Origin: Aureimonas sp. AU20
Lineage (GTDB): Bacteria; Pseudomonadota; Alphaproteobacteria; Rhizobiales; Rhizobiaceae
NCBI RefSeq assembly: GCF_001442755.1
Contig: NZ_CP006367.1
Location: 3,596,001-3,660,000 of the forward strand
DNA: 64,000 bases
Reading direction: 5' to 3'
Both the position numbers and the translations under genes were made by a program. The stretch's first letter is position 1, and each line of letters starts with the position of its first letter. Positions 34,033 to 42,592 of this stretch are shown here, piece after piece. The notes beneath the pieces are model-generated. The model did no database searches. It was not told the DNA's origin and was given only the letters and a program-made list of their open reading frames with translations.

Positions 34033-35505
34033 GTGAAACGGATTTCCCGACTCACCACCGGCGCCGTCGCCGCCGGGTTCGCGCTTCTGGTGGTCGCCGG
34101 CGGCACGACGGCCTGGCTCGTCTCGCGCGTGGCCGACAACACGGCGCGCGTCACCCACTCCATGGAGGTGGAGCTGGCGCTCGCCAATTTCCGCGCGCTG
34201 TCGGAACAGTCCGAAACGGCGCGGCGCGGCTTCCTGCTCGATCCCGACCCGCGCTTCGCCAAGTCCGTGGAAGACAGTGCGCGCGACGCCGGCCCGCAGC
34301 TGGCGCGGCTGGGCGCCCTGGTCAACGACAACCCGCAGCAGAAGGACATCGTGAGCCGGCTGGCGAGGGCCAGCCACGATCACATGACTCTGATCCGCCA
34401 GTCCATGGCGCTGCGACGGCGGGCGGCACCCGGCACCGATGTCCCCTTCAGCTGGGACCGCTCGACCCAGCTCATCCAAGTGGTGCGCGAACTGGCGAGC
34501 GAACTCTCCCGCAACGAGCGCGCTCTGATGCATGTCAGGCTGGAGCGCCAGGAAGCCAGCCAGCGCGTCGCCTCCGGCCTCATCGCTCTGGCCGCCGTGC
34601 TTCTGGCGCTGGTGGCCGCCGGCACCATCTGGGTCACGCGCCGCACGCTTCTGGCGCTGCATGCGGCCAGCGGGCAGCTGGCCCGGCTGAACGACGACCT
34701 GGAAGGCGCGGTGACGGAGCGCACCGTCGACCTGCAGCGCGCCAACGACGAGATCCAGCGCTTCGCTTATATCGTTAGCCACGACCTACGCTCGCCGCTG
34801 GTCAACGTCATGGGTTTTACCAGCGAGATGGAGGCCGCGATCCGGCCGCTGGACGAGCTGGTAACCCAGGCCGAGGCGGCGGGCACCTTCCCCGTTTCGG
34901 AGGAGGCGCGGCTCGCCGTGCGCGAGGACCTGCCCGAGGCGGTCGGCTTCATTCGCGCCTCCACGCAGAAGATGGACCGGCTCATCAACGCCATCCTGCG
35001 CCTGTCGCGCGAGGGGCGGCGCGTCCTCTCGCCCGAGCCGATCGACATGAACGCCTTGATCTCCGGCATCGAGGGAAGCCTGCAACACAAGCTTCAGGAG
35101 GTCGGAGGCGAGGTTCGCGTCTCCTCCCTGCCCTCGCTGGTCAGCGACCGCGTGGGTCTGGAGCAGATCTTTTCCAACCTGATCGAGAACGCCGTGAAGT
35201 ACCGCTCGCCCCACCGCCCGCCGGTGATCGAGGTGACGGGCCGGCGCGAAGGCGAGCGGGCCGTGTTCGAGATCACCGACAACGGGCGCGGCATCGACCC
35301 GAAGGACCACGACCGGGTGTTCGACCTGTTCCGGCGCTCCGGGACGCAGAACGAGCCGGGCGAAGGCATTGGCCTCGCTCATGTTCGAGCCATGGTCTAT
35401 CGTCTTGGCGGCGTCATATCCTGCCGGTCGGCCCTTGACGCGGGTGCGACATTTAGCCTTTCCATGCGGGCCGATCTTTCGGACGAAGGAGCCAGAGCGC
35501 TTTGA
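34033..35505 (+). CDS. CHASE3-domain sensor histidine kinase
   Basis: The 490-residue kinase has membrane segments at about 11-31 and 181-201 enclosing a helical CHASE3-like sensor domain (SMEVELALANFRALSEQSET and repeated heptad-like helices). A HisKA domain follows with H-box YIVSHDLRSPLVNV (H250), then N-box NLIENAVKYRS and G-boxes DNGRGIDP and GEGIGLA. GTG 34033 has AAGGA eight bases upstream. This HisKA/HATPase arrangement resembles phytochrome-type kinases that phosphorylate a single-domain receiver, and such a receiver is encoded next with a TTGA overlap. Confidence 0.85.
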   Translation: MKRISRLTTGAVAAGFALLVVAGGTTAWLVSRVADNTARVTHSMEVELALANFRALSEQSETARRGFLLDPDPRFAKSVEDSARDAGPQLARLGALVNDNPQQKDIVSRLARASHDHMTLIRQSMALRRRAAPGTDVPFSWDRSTQLIQVVRELASELSRNERALMHVRLERQEASQRVASGLIALAAVLLALVAAGTIWVTRRTLLALHAASGQLARLNDDLEGAVTERTVDLQRANDEIQRFAYIVSHDLRSPLVNVMGFTSEMEAAIRPLDELVTQAEAAGTFPVSEEARLAVREDLPEAVGFIRASTQKMDRLINAILRLSREGRRVLSPEPIDMNALISGIEGSLQHKLQEVGGEVRVSSLPSLVSDRVGLEQIFSNLIENAVKYRSPHRPPVIEVTGRREGERAVFEITDNGRGIDPKDHDRVFDLFRRSGTQNEPGEGIGLAHVRAMVYRLGGVISCRSALDAGATFSLSMRADLSDEGARAL

Positions 35506-35957
35506 ACGCACCTCGTAATGTGACGATCGTGATGATCGAGGACGACGAGGGCCATGCGCGCCTCATCGAGAAGAACATCCGCCGCGCGGGCGTCAACAAT
35601 CCGATCCGGCATTTCACCGACGGAACCTCGGCTCTGCGCTTTCTGATCGAGGACGAGGACGGGCCGGGACACGGCATGCCCTCGCTCGTGCTGCTCGACC
35701 TCAACCTGCCCGACATGAGCGGCACCGACATCCTGATGCGGATGAAGGAGGAGGGCTCGGGGCCGCTTCGCCGCACGCCCGTCGTGGTGCTGACCACCAC
35801 CGACGACAAGGTCGAGATCCAGCGCTGCTACGACCTCGGCGCCAATGTCTACATCACCAAGCCGGTGAACTACGAAAGCTTCGCCCAGGCCATTCGCCAG
35901 CTCGGCCTGTTCCTGTCCGTGATCCAGATCCCGGAAGCACCGAGCGAAGGCGCCTGA
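35502..35957 (+). CDS. Single-domain response regulator (Rcp1-like)
   Basis: The 151-residue stand-alone receiver has acidic residues E13-D14-D15, phosphoacceptor D66 in VLLDLNLPDMSG, VLTTTDD and the conserved lysine in YITKPVNYESF. The insertion before the phosphoacceptor (DEDGPGHGMPS) is typical of Rcp1-type regulators paired with phytochrome-like kinases. TTG 35502 overlaps the kinase stop by four bases. With no output domain, it probably transfers phosphate to, or competes with, the receiver-kinase encoded next. Confidence 0.88.
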   Translation: MNAPRNVTIVMIEDDEGHARLIEKNIRRAGVNNPIRHFTDGTSALRFLIEDEDGPGHGMPSLVLLDLNLPDMSGTDILMRMKEEGSGPLRRTPVVVLTTTDDKVEIQRCYDLGANVYITKPVNYESFAQAIRQLGLFLSVIQIPEAPSEGA

Positions 35958-35961
35958 GGCC

Positions 35962-37083
35962 GTGGCGAGAGTGCTGTATATCGACGACGACGAAGGCTTG
36001 TGCCGGCTGATCAGCCGCGCCATGGCGCGGCGCGGCCACGCGGTGGAAACCGCATCGGGCGGCGCGGAAGGCGTCGCGCGCCTGCGGGCCGAGAGTTTCG
36101 AACTGGTCGCCGTCGATCATTACATGCCGGGCATGGACGGGCTGGAAACGCTGGCGGCCATCGCCGCCCTGCCCGACCCGCCGCCGGTCGTCTATGTCAC
36201 CGGCTCGGAGGAAGGGCGCGTCGCCGTCGCCGCGCTCAAGGCGGGCGCTGCCGACTATGTCGTGAAGAGCGTCGGCGAGGAGTTCTTCGACCTTCTCCAG
36301 TCCACCTTCCGGCAGGTGCTGGACCGCAGGCGTCTGCTCGCCGAAAAGGCCGAGGCCGAGGCCAAGCTGCGCATCTCCTACGAGCGACTCGAGGCGCTTC
36401 TGAAGGAAGCCAATCACCGCGTCGCCAATTCGCTGCAGATCGTCTCGGCCTTCGTGAGGCTCCAGGCCTCGGCCGCCACCAGCGACGAGGCGCGCTCAGC
36501 GCTGCGCGACACGCAGCAGCGCATTACCGCGATCGCGCAGGTGCATCGGCGCCTCTACAATTCCGACGATCTCGACCTCGTAGAAATGTCGGACTATCTC
36601 GCAACGCTCCTATCCGAGGTCGAGGCGACCTGGTCGACGCCGCTCGCGCCCCACCGCCTGCATCTGTCGGCCGAGCCGATTCGGCTGGAAACCGACAGCG
36701 CCGTTTCCATGGGCGTGCTCGTTGCCGAGCTTGTGAGCAACGGCTTCAAATACGCCTATCCGCCAGGCGTGGTGGGCGAGATCCGCGTGGAGCTCCGCGC
36801 CGAAGGCTCCGGCTTCGTGCTTCGCGTGGAGGACGACGGGCAAGGCTTCGACCCGGCGGCGGCGCCCAAGGGCACAGGCACCGGCTCCAAGCTGGTCAAG
36901 GCGATGGCGTCGAGTCTCGGCGCCGAGATCACGCAGGAAAACACGCCCCGGGGCTTTCGCGTCGTGGTTCGCGCGACGCGGGGCCTCGGCCGTGCCGCGC
37001 GCGCTCCTGCCACCGCCGAGCCCTCGCCCGGCCCGCTGGAGATCGCGGCGCAACGCGGCCCGGCACCGCTTGCGCCGGCCTGA
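35962..37083 (+). CDS. Receiver-histidine kinase hybrid (HisKA_2/HWE type)
   Basis: The 373-residue protein has an N-terminal receiver (D8-D9-D10, phosphoacceptor D52 in VAVDHYMPGMDG, VTG and YVVKS), a coiled linker, and a HisKA_2-type dimerisation domain with EANHRVANSLQIV (H152). A HATPase with ELVSNGFKYA and VEDDGQGF follows. Such soluble kinases in Alphaproteobacteria often feed the general stress response regulator PhyR. GTG 35962 lies four bases after the receiver gene. The last 30 residues are a low-complexity Ala/Pro tail. Confidence 0.85.
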   Translation: MARVLYIDDDEGLCRLISRAMARRGHAVETASGGAEGVARLRAESFELVAVDHYMPGMDGLETLAAIAALPDPPPVVYVTGSEEGRVAVAALKAGAADYVVKSVGEEFFDLLQSTFRQVLDRRRLLAEKAEAEAKLRISYERLEALLKEANHRVANSLQIVSAFVRLQASAATSDEARSALRDTQQRITAIAQVHRRLYNSDDLDLVEMSDYLATLLSEVEATWSTPLAPHRLHLSAEPIRLETDSAVSMGVLVAELVSNGFKYAYPPGVVGEIRVELRAEGSGFVLRVEDDGQGFDPAAAPKGTGTGSKLVKAMASSLGAEITQENTPRGFRVVVRATRGLGRAARAPATAEPSPGPLEIAAQRGPAPLAPA

Positions 37084-37113
37084 AAAGGTATATCGCGAGA
37101 AATGTTTGATTGT

Positions 37114-37139
37114 TATAATGGCATCGTGCGATAGATCGC
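37114..37139 (+). promoter_or_regulatory. Possible ohrR promoter and operator
   Basis: A perfect TATAAT hexamer at 37114-37119 lies in the AT-richer spacer before the MarR-type gene and is followed by the inverted repeat GCGAT-AG-ATCGC at 37128-37139. No good -35 hexamer at standard spacing was found, so the promoter call is weak. The repeat position suits an autorepressor. Confidence 0.3.
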
Positions 37140-37213
37140 GCAGGTTCAATTTAGAGTCATAATGCTGGCCAGCGACAAGTCGGCCGACCGGCCATGACGG
37201 GAGCGGCCCCTTG

Positions 37214-37657
37214 ATGACCGACAAGCACCTTCAACTCGACGAACAGCTCTGCTTCGCCGTGTATTCGACGGCGCATGCCTTCAACCGCCTCTACAAGCCC
37301 CGCCTCGACGCGCTGGGCATAACCTATCCCCAATATCTCGTGATGATGGTGCTCTGGCAGGACGAGCCGCAGACCGTGGGCAGCCTGGGCGAGCGGCTTC
37401 TGCTCGACTCCTCGACCCTCACCCCGCTCCTCAAGCGGCTGGAAGCCAGCGGCTTCGTGACGCGCACCCGCTCGACCCGCGACGAGCGCGTGGTGGACAT
37501 CGCGCTGACCGAGAAGGGCCGCACCATGGCCGAGGAAGCGCGCTCCGTGCCGGCCGAAATCCGCGAGGCGACCGGCGAGACCGATGGCGAGCTGGAGCGC
37601 CTGCGCCGCTCCATCCTGCGCGTGCGCGACGCGCTTCAGGCCTCCAACGTCGCTTAA
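37214..37657 (+). CDS. ohrR: OhrR-like MarR-family organic peroxide regulator
   Basis: The 147-residue winged-helix regulator has [22 protein letters not shown] at the N-terminus in two parts, placing the redox-sensing cysteine at C13, followed by [15 protein letters not shown] and the HTH/wing region [16 protein letters not shown] and [14 protein letters not shown]. These are hallmark OhrR features; oxidation of C13 by organic hydroperoxides would release DNA. No ohr peroxidase gene is adjacent, which is unusual because ohrR and ohr normally neighbour each other. ATG 37214 is used; the TTG immediately before it is in frame. Confidence 0.85.
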   Translation: MTDKHLQLDEQLCFAVYSTAHAFNRLYKPRLDALGITYPQYLVMMVLWQDEPQTVGSLGERLLLDSSTLTPLLKRLEASGFVTRTRSTRDERVVDIALTEKGRTMAEEARSVPAEIREATGETDGELERLRRSILRVRDALQASNVA

Positions 37658-37671
37658 ACCAAAGGCGCCGA

Positions 37672-37689
37672 CCGCCGGCCAGCCGGCGG
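37672..37689 (+). terminator. Short hairpin after ohrR
   Basis: CCGCCGGC at 37672-37679 pairs perfectly with GCCGGCGG at 37682-37689 with a 2-base loop, 15 bases past the stop. No T-run follows. Confidence 0.35.
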
Positions 37690-37841
37690 CAGCCCTGCAT
37701 GCGACATTCCTTCCCCTCCCCTTTGGCCTCCCCCGCCTGCGCGCCAGGGCGGGTGCATGGCGGCCAGAGATGCGCTAGAGCCTTTTGAGTGACGGAGGAC
37801 GGCGCCCGGCGCGGCGGCTCGTCCAGGGGAGGAGGCCCAGC

Positions 37842-39314
37842 ATGACTCGCATTTCCAACAACACCCTGCCTGAGCTCGGCGAGCGCATCGCCGTTCCCGC
37901 CTACGACCGGGCGGGTCTCAAGCCCGGCATCGCGCATTTCGGCGTCGGCAATTTTCACCGGGCGCATCAGTGCGTCTATCTCGACGATCTCTTCGCCACC
38001 GGGCGGGACCACGACTGGGCCGTGGTCGGCCTCAGCGTGCGCGTCGAGGACAAGGCCGCCTTCGCCGACATGGCGGCGCAGGACGGCCTCTTCACCGTGA
38101 CCGAGGTGGACGAGGGCGTGTTCCGCCCCCGCGCCGTCGGCTCCATCACCAAGCTGGTCGAGCCGGGGGATCGCGACGCCATTCTCGCCACGCTGAATGC
38201 GCCCGAGATCCGCATCGTGACGCTCACGGTCACCGAGGGCGGCTACTACATCGCCGGCGACAAGCCGGACCTCAACCATCCCGATCTCGTCGCCGACACG
38301 GACGATCTGGAGTCCGCCCGCAGCGTCTTCGGACTGATTCTCTCGGCCATCCGCTCGCGCCGGGCGGCGGGCGCTCCCGCCTTCACCGTCCTCTCCTGCG
38401 ACAACCTCCCCCACAATGGTGATCTGACGCGCGGCATCGTCACGGGCCTCGCAGCGCGCGTGGACCCCGAGCTCGCCAATTTCGTCTCGACCGAGATCGC
38501 CTTCCCCAACTCCATGGTGGACCGCATCACCCCGGCCACCAATCAGACGCAGATCGACACGCTGGCGCGGGAGAAAGGCGTCGAGGACAAGCGGCCGGTC
38601 TTCTGCGAGCCTTTCATCCAATGGGTGATCGAGGACCGCTTCTCGGCCGGGCGGCCGCATCTGGAGGATGTCGGCGTCACCTTCGTGGAGGACGTCACCG
38701 CCTACGAGCTGATGAAGCTGCGCATTCTCAATGCCGGCCACGCGACCATCGCCTATCCCGCCGCGCTGCTCGGCCTCACCTATGCCCATGACGCGATGCG
38801 CGACGATCTCGTCTCGCGCTTCTTCGACGACGTGGAGCGCAACTATCTCCTGCCCGCCTCGCCGGAGATCGAGGGCGTCAGCCGCGAGAGCTATCTGGCG
38901 ACGGTGACGGGGCGCTTCGCCAACCCGGCCATCGCCGACACGATCCGCCGCCTCTGCCTCGACGGCTCGAACCGCCAGCCGAAATTCGTCATTCCGGCGC
39001 TGCGCGAGTTCCTGGCCGCCGGCCGCGACGTGTCGGGCCTCGCCATGGTCCAGGCGCTCTGGTGCCGCTACTGCTACGGCGAACTGGAGGACGGGACGGT
39101 GGTGGAGCCGAACGATCCGAACTGGGCCTCGCTTGTGGAGGCCGCGCGCGCAGCCAAGACCGAGCCGCGCCGATTCCTGGAGCAGCGCGGCATTTTCGGC
39201 GACGTCGCCGACAACGCCGCCTATGCCGACATCTTCTCCCGCCACCTCTCGGCCATTTGGGAAAAGGGCACGCGGCAGGCGATCGAGGACTATCTGTCCG
39301 GCGCCCGTCGCTGA
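37842..39314 (+). CDS. mtlK: Mannitol 2-dehydrogenase (long-chain polyol dehydrogenase)
   Basis: The 490-residue NAD-dependent dehydrogenase has IAHFGVGNFHRAHQ (nucleotide-binding loop), TLTVTEGGYYI, SCDNLPHNG, FPNSMVDRITPAT (catalytic Lys/Asn region) and MKLRILNAGHATIAYPA, all characteristic of the mannitol/fructuronate dehydrogenase family. The NSMVDRITP and length fit mannitol 2-dehydrogenase, which oxidises mannitol to fructose; arabinitol or sorbitol activity is possible. A GGGAGGAGG site precedes ATG 37842. A ROK-family sugar kinase lies 800 bases downstream, consistent with mannitol to fructose to fructose-6-phosphate. Confidence 0.88.
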   Translation: MTRISNNTLPELGERIAVPAYDRAGLKPGIAHFGVGNFHRAHQCVYLDDLFATGRDHDWAVVGLSVRVEDKAAFADMAAQDGLFTVTEVDEGVFRPRAVGSITKLVEPGDRDAILATLNAPEIRIVTLTVTEGGYYIAGDKPDLNHPDLVADTDDLESARSVFGLILSAIRSRRAAGAPAFTVLSCDNLPHNGDLTRGIVTGLAARVDPELANFVSTEIAFPNSMVDRITPATNQTQIDTLAREKGVEDKRPVFCEPFIQWVIEDRFSAGRPHLEDVGVTFVEDVTAYELMKLRILNAGHATIAYPAALLGLTYAHDAMRDDLVSRFFDDVERNYLLPASPEIEGVSRESYLATVTGRFANPAIADTIRRLCLDGSNRQPKFVIPALREFLAAGRDVSGLAMVQALWCRYCYGELEDGTVVEPNDPNWASLVEAARAAKTEPRRFLEQRGIFGDVADNAAYADIFSRHLSAIWEKGTRQAIEDYLSGARR

Positions 39315-39319
39315 CCGCT

Positions 39320-39354
39320 CGCGGCGCGGGCGGAGCCTCCTGCCCCGCGCCGCG
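39320..39354 (+). terminator. Hairpin terminator after mannitol dehydrogenase gene
   Basis: CGCGGCGCGGG at 39320-39330 pairs perfectly with CCCGCGCCGCG at 39344-39354 directly after the stop codon. A short A/T-containing run follows (CAAATTCC). Confidence 0.6.
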
Positions 39355-39689
39355 CAAATTCCGGCGCGGCACATTTCCTTCGGGTCTGGTCGCCGCGCCT
39401 TGCCCCTCCATCTACGCTGGTCTGACAAGGCCTGCGGGCTTGGAAGAGGCGAGGCTCTCTCTTCGGGACTGAGATGCAATGAGGGGGCAAGGCTTCGGCC
39501 CTTCCTCTCGCCGCACCCCAAGGAGAGGCCAGGCGCCCCGTTCCGATCCCGGCCGGTCTTGGCTGATGTCTGCGGCGCCTAAGGCGCCGATCGGCTTCGC
39601 TTCAGCGATGAAGCGGGCGGATTTTCCGCAGGCATGTCGAGCAATCGCCCCGCATCCCGGGGCTTCGGTCGGAACGCTGACACCCCACG
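39355..39689. other. Spacer before the BLUF gene
   Basis: No gene is supported. The only structure noted is the hairpin CGGCGCC-TAA-GGCGCCG at 39573-39589, about 100 bases upstream of the BLUF gene start. Confidence 0.4.
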
Positions 39690-40016
39690 ATGGCCCTTCT
39701 GCATCTCAGCTATGTCAGCACGCTTGCCGAAGGCCAATCGCTGGGCGAACTCGTGCGCGATCTCGAATCGTTTCGGGACCGCAACCTGTCGCTCGGCATC
39801 ACCGGCTGCATCGCCTTCGAGGGACGGCGCATCATGCAGGTGCTGGAAGGCCCGTTCGAGAGCGTCGAAACCCTGTTCGAGACGATCGCGCGCGATCCGC
39901 GCCATTGCGACGTGATCCAGATCGAGCGCAAGACGATCGACCGCGTCAGCTTCGGCCATTGGGGCATGGTCCGCCGGCCGATCGCCGACGTGCTCTTCCT
40001 CAGCCAACTCTCCTGA
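39690..40016 (+). CDS. BLUF-domain blue-light photoreceptor
   Basis: The 108-residue protein is a stand-alone BLUF domain. It has the photoactive tyrosine Y8 in LHLSYVST, the flavin-binding N32 in RDRNLSLGITGCIAF, and the switching glutamine Q50 in RIMQVLEGP, followed by the helix IARDPRHCDV. These residues match the FAD-contacting triad of BLUF proteins such as AppA and Slr1694. With no effector domain fused, it must signal by protein-protein contact. It sits between a mannitol dehydrogenase and a ROK kinase gene. Confidence 0.9.
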   Translation: MALLHLSYVSTLAEGQSLGELVRDLESFRDRNLSLGITGCIAFEGRRIMQVLEGPFESVETLFETIARDPRHCDVIQIERKTIDRVSFGHWGMVRRPIADVLFLSQLS

Positions 40017-40115
40017 CGCCAGCCGCTGCCGAACAGCTTCGCCGCCCGCTCTCTCTGGCCAGCGCGGCACGAAGGCTCTAGAGCCTTTGGCACATCAGCT
40101 CTGGGGCCGCCTGGC

Positions 40116-41084
40116 ATGTCCGATCCGCTTCTTCCGCTTCACGCCCTCGCCGGCAACAGGCGCGCCCGGGTCCTGGCGGCCGATATCGGCGGCAGCTTCA
40201 TCAAGCTCGCGGGTGCGGGCGAGGATGCCATGCCCCTGGCGCGCGCCTCGCTGCCCAACCCTGCCCAGTTCTGGCCCGACTTCGTGGAAACTCTGCGCAG
40301 CCTTGCCGACGCGGCCGACCCGGCGCGGCGGCTGACGCTGGCGCTGTCTGTCGCCGGCACGATCGACCCCGACACGGGCGCCTCGCTGGCGGCCAACATT
40401 TCCTGCATCACCGGGCGCTCGCTGAAGGGCGAGCTGACCTCGGCGCTCGGGCGCCGGGTGGAAGCGGCCAACGACGCCGACTGCTTCGCCCTGGCCGAGG
40501 CGCTGCGCGGCGCTGGGCGTGGCCATCGCACCGTGTTCGGCGTGATTCTCGGCACCGGCGTCGGCGGCGGCCTGATCTGGAACGGGCATATCCTCGAAGG
40601 CGCGGGCGGCGTTTCGGGTGAATGGGGCCATGGGCCAGTGCTCAAGGACCGGATCGTCGCCGGCCGCATCGTGCCGGCCTTCGCCTGCGGCTGTGGCCAG
40701 GTCGGCTGCGTCGATGCCAGCGGCAGCGCGCGCGGCATGGAACGCATCGACGCCGCGCTCCACCCCGCCGGCCCGGTGCGCGACAGCCGCGCCATCGTGG
40801 ACGCCTGGCGCGCCGGCGAGACGGAGGCGGCCCTCACCATCGACACGTGGCTCGACACGCTGGCCGGCCCGCTCTCCCTGGTGCTCAACGCCACAGGCGC
40901 GAGCGTCGTGCCGGTCGGCGGCGGCCTGTCCAACGCGCCGGACCTTCTCGCCGCGCTGGACGCAAGGCTGCGCGCCGGCATCCTGCGGCGCACCGAGGCC
41001 CCGGTCATCAAGCCGGCGGAGCTCGGCCCGGAAGCGGGCCTCGTCGGCGCCGCCCTTCTCGGCCTCGGGGTCGGCAAGGACTAA
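40116..41084 (+). CDS. ROK-family sugar kinase
   Basis: The 322-residue kinase has phosphate-binding LAADIGGSFIK (about residue 20), the family motif GVILGTGVGGG, EWGHGP with the sugar-contacting residues, and the zinc-binding pattern CGCGQVGC followed by D where Glu is usual. Known ROK enzymes include fructokinase and N-acetylglucosamine kinase. Proximity to mannitol 2-dehydrogenase favours fructokinase, but the sequence alone does not decide. Confidence 0.82.
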   Translation: MSDPLLPLHALAGNRRARVLAADIGGSFIKLAGAGEDAMPLARASLPNPAQFWPDFVETLRSLADAADPARRLTLALSVAGTIDPDTGASLAANISCITGRSLKGELTSALGRRVEAANDADCFALAEALRGAGRGHRTVFGVILGTGVGGGLIWNGHILEGAGGVSGEWGHGPVLKDRIVAGRIVPAFACGCGQVGCVDASGSARGMERIDAALHPAGPVRDSRAIVDAWRAGETEAALTIDTWLDTLAGPLSLVLNATGASVVPVGGGLSNAPDLLAALDARLRAGILRRTEAPVIKPAELGPEAGLVGAALLGLGVGKD

Positions 41085-41284
41085 GAGCACCAAAGGCAAA
41101 TTTCGTGGGGTCCGCTGGCCGGCTCGCCCGCGCCTCATGGCGCGCGGTCCGTTCTGCAAAGGGCAGGTGCCGCGCTCTTCCGCCGCATCTCCCCGGCAGG
41201 GTAAGCCGGTGAAACCGAGCCGCACGGGGAGAACCGATGCGGGCCTTCCGCGTTGCCTTCCAGACACAAGAAGGACGACGCGTC

Positions 41285-41440
41285 ATGAGCCGCATTCCCA
41301 CGGACCGCTACGACAACCAGCAGGATCAGGCCGACAATCAGGATCGCGACGCCGATCAGGCCTCGCAGCAGTCGCAACAGGACGAACTGAACGAGGCGCT
41401 GGCCAAGATCCCGCCGCAGGACACGCCCGAGCCGCGCTGA
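41285..41440 (+). CDS. Small Gln/Asp-rich hypothetical protein
   Basis: The 51-residue product begins MSRIPTDRYDNQQDQ and is almost entirely Gln, Asp, Asn and Ala, with no hydrophobic core, so it is probably disordered. AAGGACG precedes ATG 41285 by seven bases. A longer in-frame start at 41237 exists without such a site. No function can be assigned. Confidence 0.5.
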   Translation: MSRIPTDRYDNQQDQADNQDRDADQASQQSQQDELNEALAKIPPQDTPEPR

Positions 41441-41476
41441 GCGCAGCGGCCTTTCCGACTTCCTGCCTTCGCGGCG

Positions 41477-42592
41477 GTGCACGGCGCACCGCCGCCCTCC
41501 CCTGCCGATGGGTTGCCCCCCTTGCCTCTCCCCGCTTCCTTTCCGACCGGCCCTCAGCCGCCGTCGGCCTTTCCCTTGGCGCTGGAAGCCTTGGGGCCAA
41601 GGCCCCTCGTCGTCTGCCACAACGACGCCGACGGTCTCAGCGCCGGGGCGATCCTTCTCCACGCGCTGCGCCGAACGGGGCGGGAGCCGGGAGTGCGCAT
41701 CGTCGGCAAGGCCGAGAACGCCTATTCCGATGCATTCCGCCGCGAGATGGCGGACAGTGCGGCGACGGGTCTCGTTATCACCGATCTCGGCGTCGCGCCT
41801 CATGTGCCGCGCCCCGATCTACCGACCGTGCTGATCGACCATCACGTGCCGAGCGGCCTGCCGGAGGGGGTCGCCATCATCACCGGCGTTCACGACACGC
41901 CGATCCCCACCTCCTCGCTTCTGGCCTATCGCTGCGCCGATGCGCTTGGTGCCGCCGACGGGCTGCTTTGGCTGGCGGCTATCGGCCTGATCGGCGACAT
42001 GGCGGACGGCGACGGCTTTCCCGAGATGGAGGCCGCCCGCGCGCTCGGCATCACGGCGCTGCGCAAGGCCGTCTCGCTCGTCAACGCGCCGCGCCGCACG
42101 GCTTCGGGCGATGCTTCGGCGGCGCTCGCCCTGCTTCTGAAATCGGACGGGCCGAAGGCAGTGCTGTCGGGCGAACATGCCGAGACGGAAGCCTTGCTGG
42201 AGGCCAAGGCGGAGGTGAAGCGCGAGCTCGACGCCGCGCGCAAGATCGGGCCGAAGGTCGCCGGTGAGGTCGCCCTCGTTCTCTTCTCCTCGCCCACGCA
42301 GATCCATCCACTGGTGGCCCAGGCTTGGCGTGGGCGGATCAAGGACCGGATCGTGATCGCGGCCAATCGCGGCTACCGCGAAGGCTATGTCCATTTCGCC
42401 GCTCGCACGGCGGAGAACCGCGATCTCCTCGCCTTTCTCGCCGAGCACCGGCCGCCCGGCGCCGACGAGCAATATGGCAACGGCCACCGCGCCGCGTCGG
42501 GCGGCGCCCTGCGGTTCGCGGACTGGAACCTTTTCACCCGCTCCCTCGGCTTCGGGCCGGAGACGGAAATCCATCAGGAACAGGCCGCATGA
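41477..42592 (+). CDS. DHH-family phosphoesterase
   Basis: The 371-residue protein carries the DHH superfamily metal motifs in order: HNDADGLSAGA (motif I, about 48-58), VITDLGV (motif II) and VLIDHHVP (the DHH triplet, about 118). TGVHDTPIPTSSLLAY and a glycine-rich C-terminal substrate region follow. This is a RecJ-like manganese phosphoesterase; single-strand exonuclease or small-nucleotide phosphodiesterase activity are both possible. The start is uncertain (GTG 41477 used; shorter starts around 41510-41525 possible). Its stop overlaps the uvsE start (ATGA), suggesting a joint DNA repair role. Confidence 0.8.
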   Translation: MHGAPPPSPADGLPPLPLPASFPTGPQPPSAFPLALEALGPRPLVVCHNDADGLSAGAILLHALRRTGREPGVRIVGKAENAYSDAFRREMADSAATGLVITDLGVAPHVPRPDLPTVLIDHHVPSGLPEGVAIITGVHDTPIPTSSLLAYRCADALGAADGLLWLAAIGLIGDMADGDGFPEMEAARALGITALRKAVSLVNAPRRTASGDASAALALLLKSDGPKAVLSGEHAETEALLEAKAEVKRELDAARKIGPKVAGEVALVLFSSPTQIHPLVAQAWRGRIKDRIVIAANRGYREGYVHFAARTAENRDLLAFLAEHRPPGADEQYGNGHRAASGGALRFADWNLFTRSLGFGPETEIHQEQAA

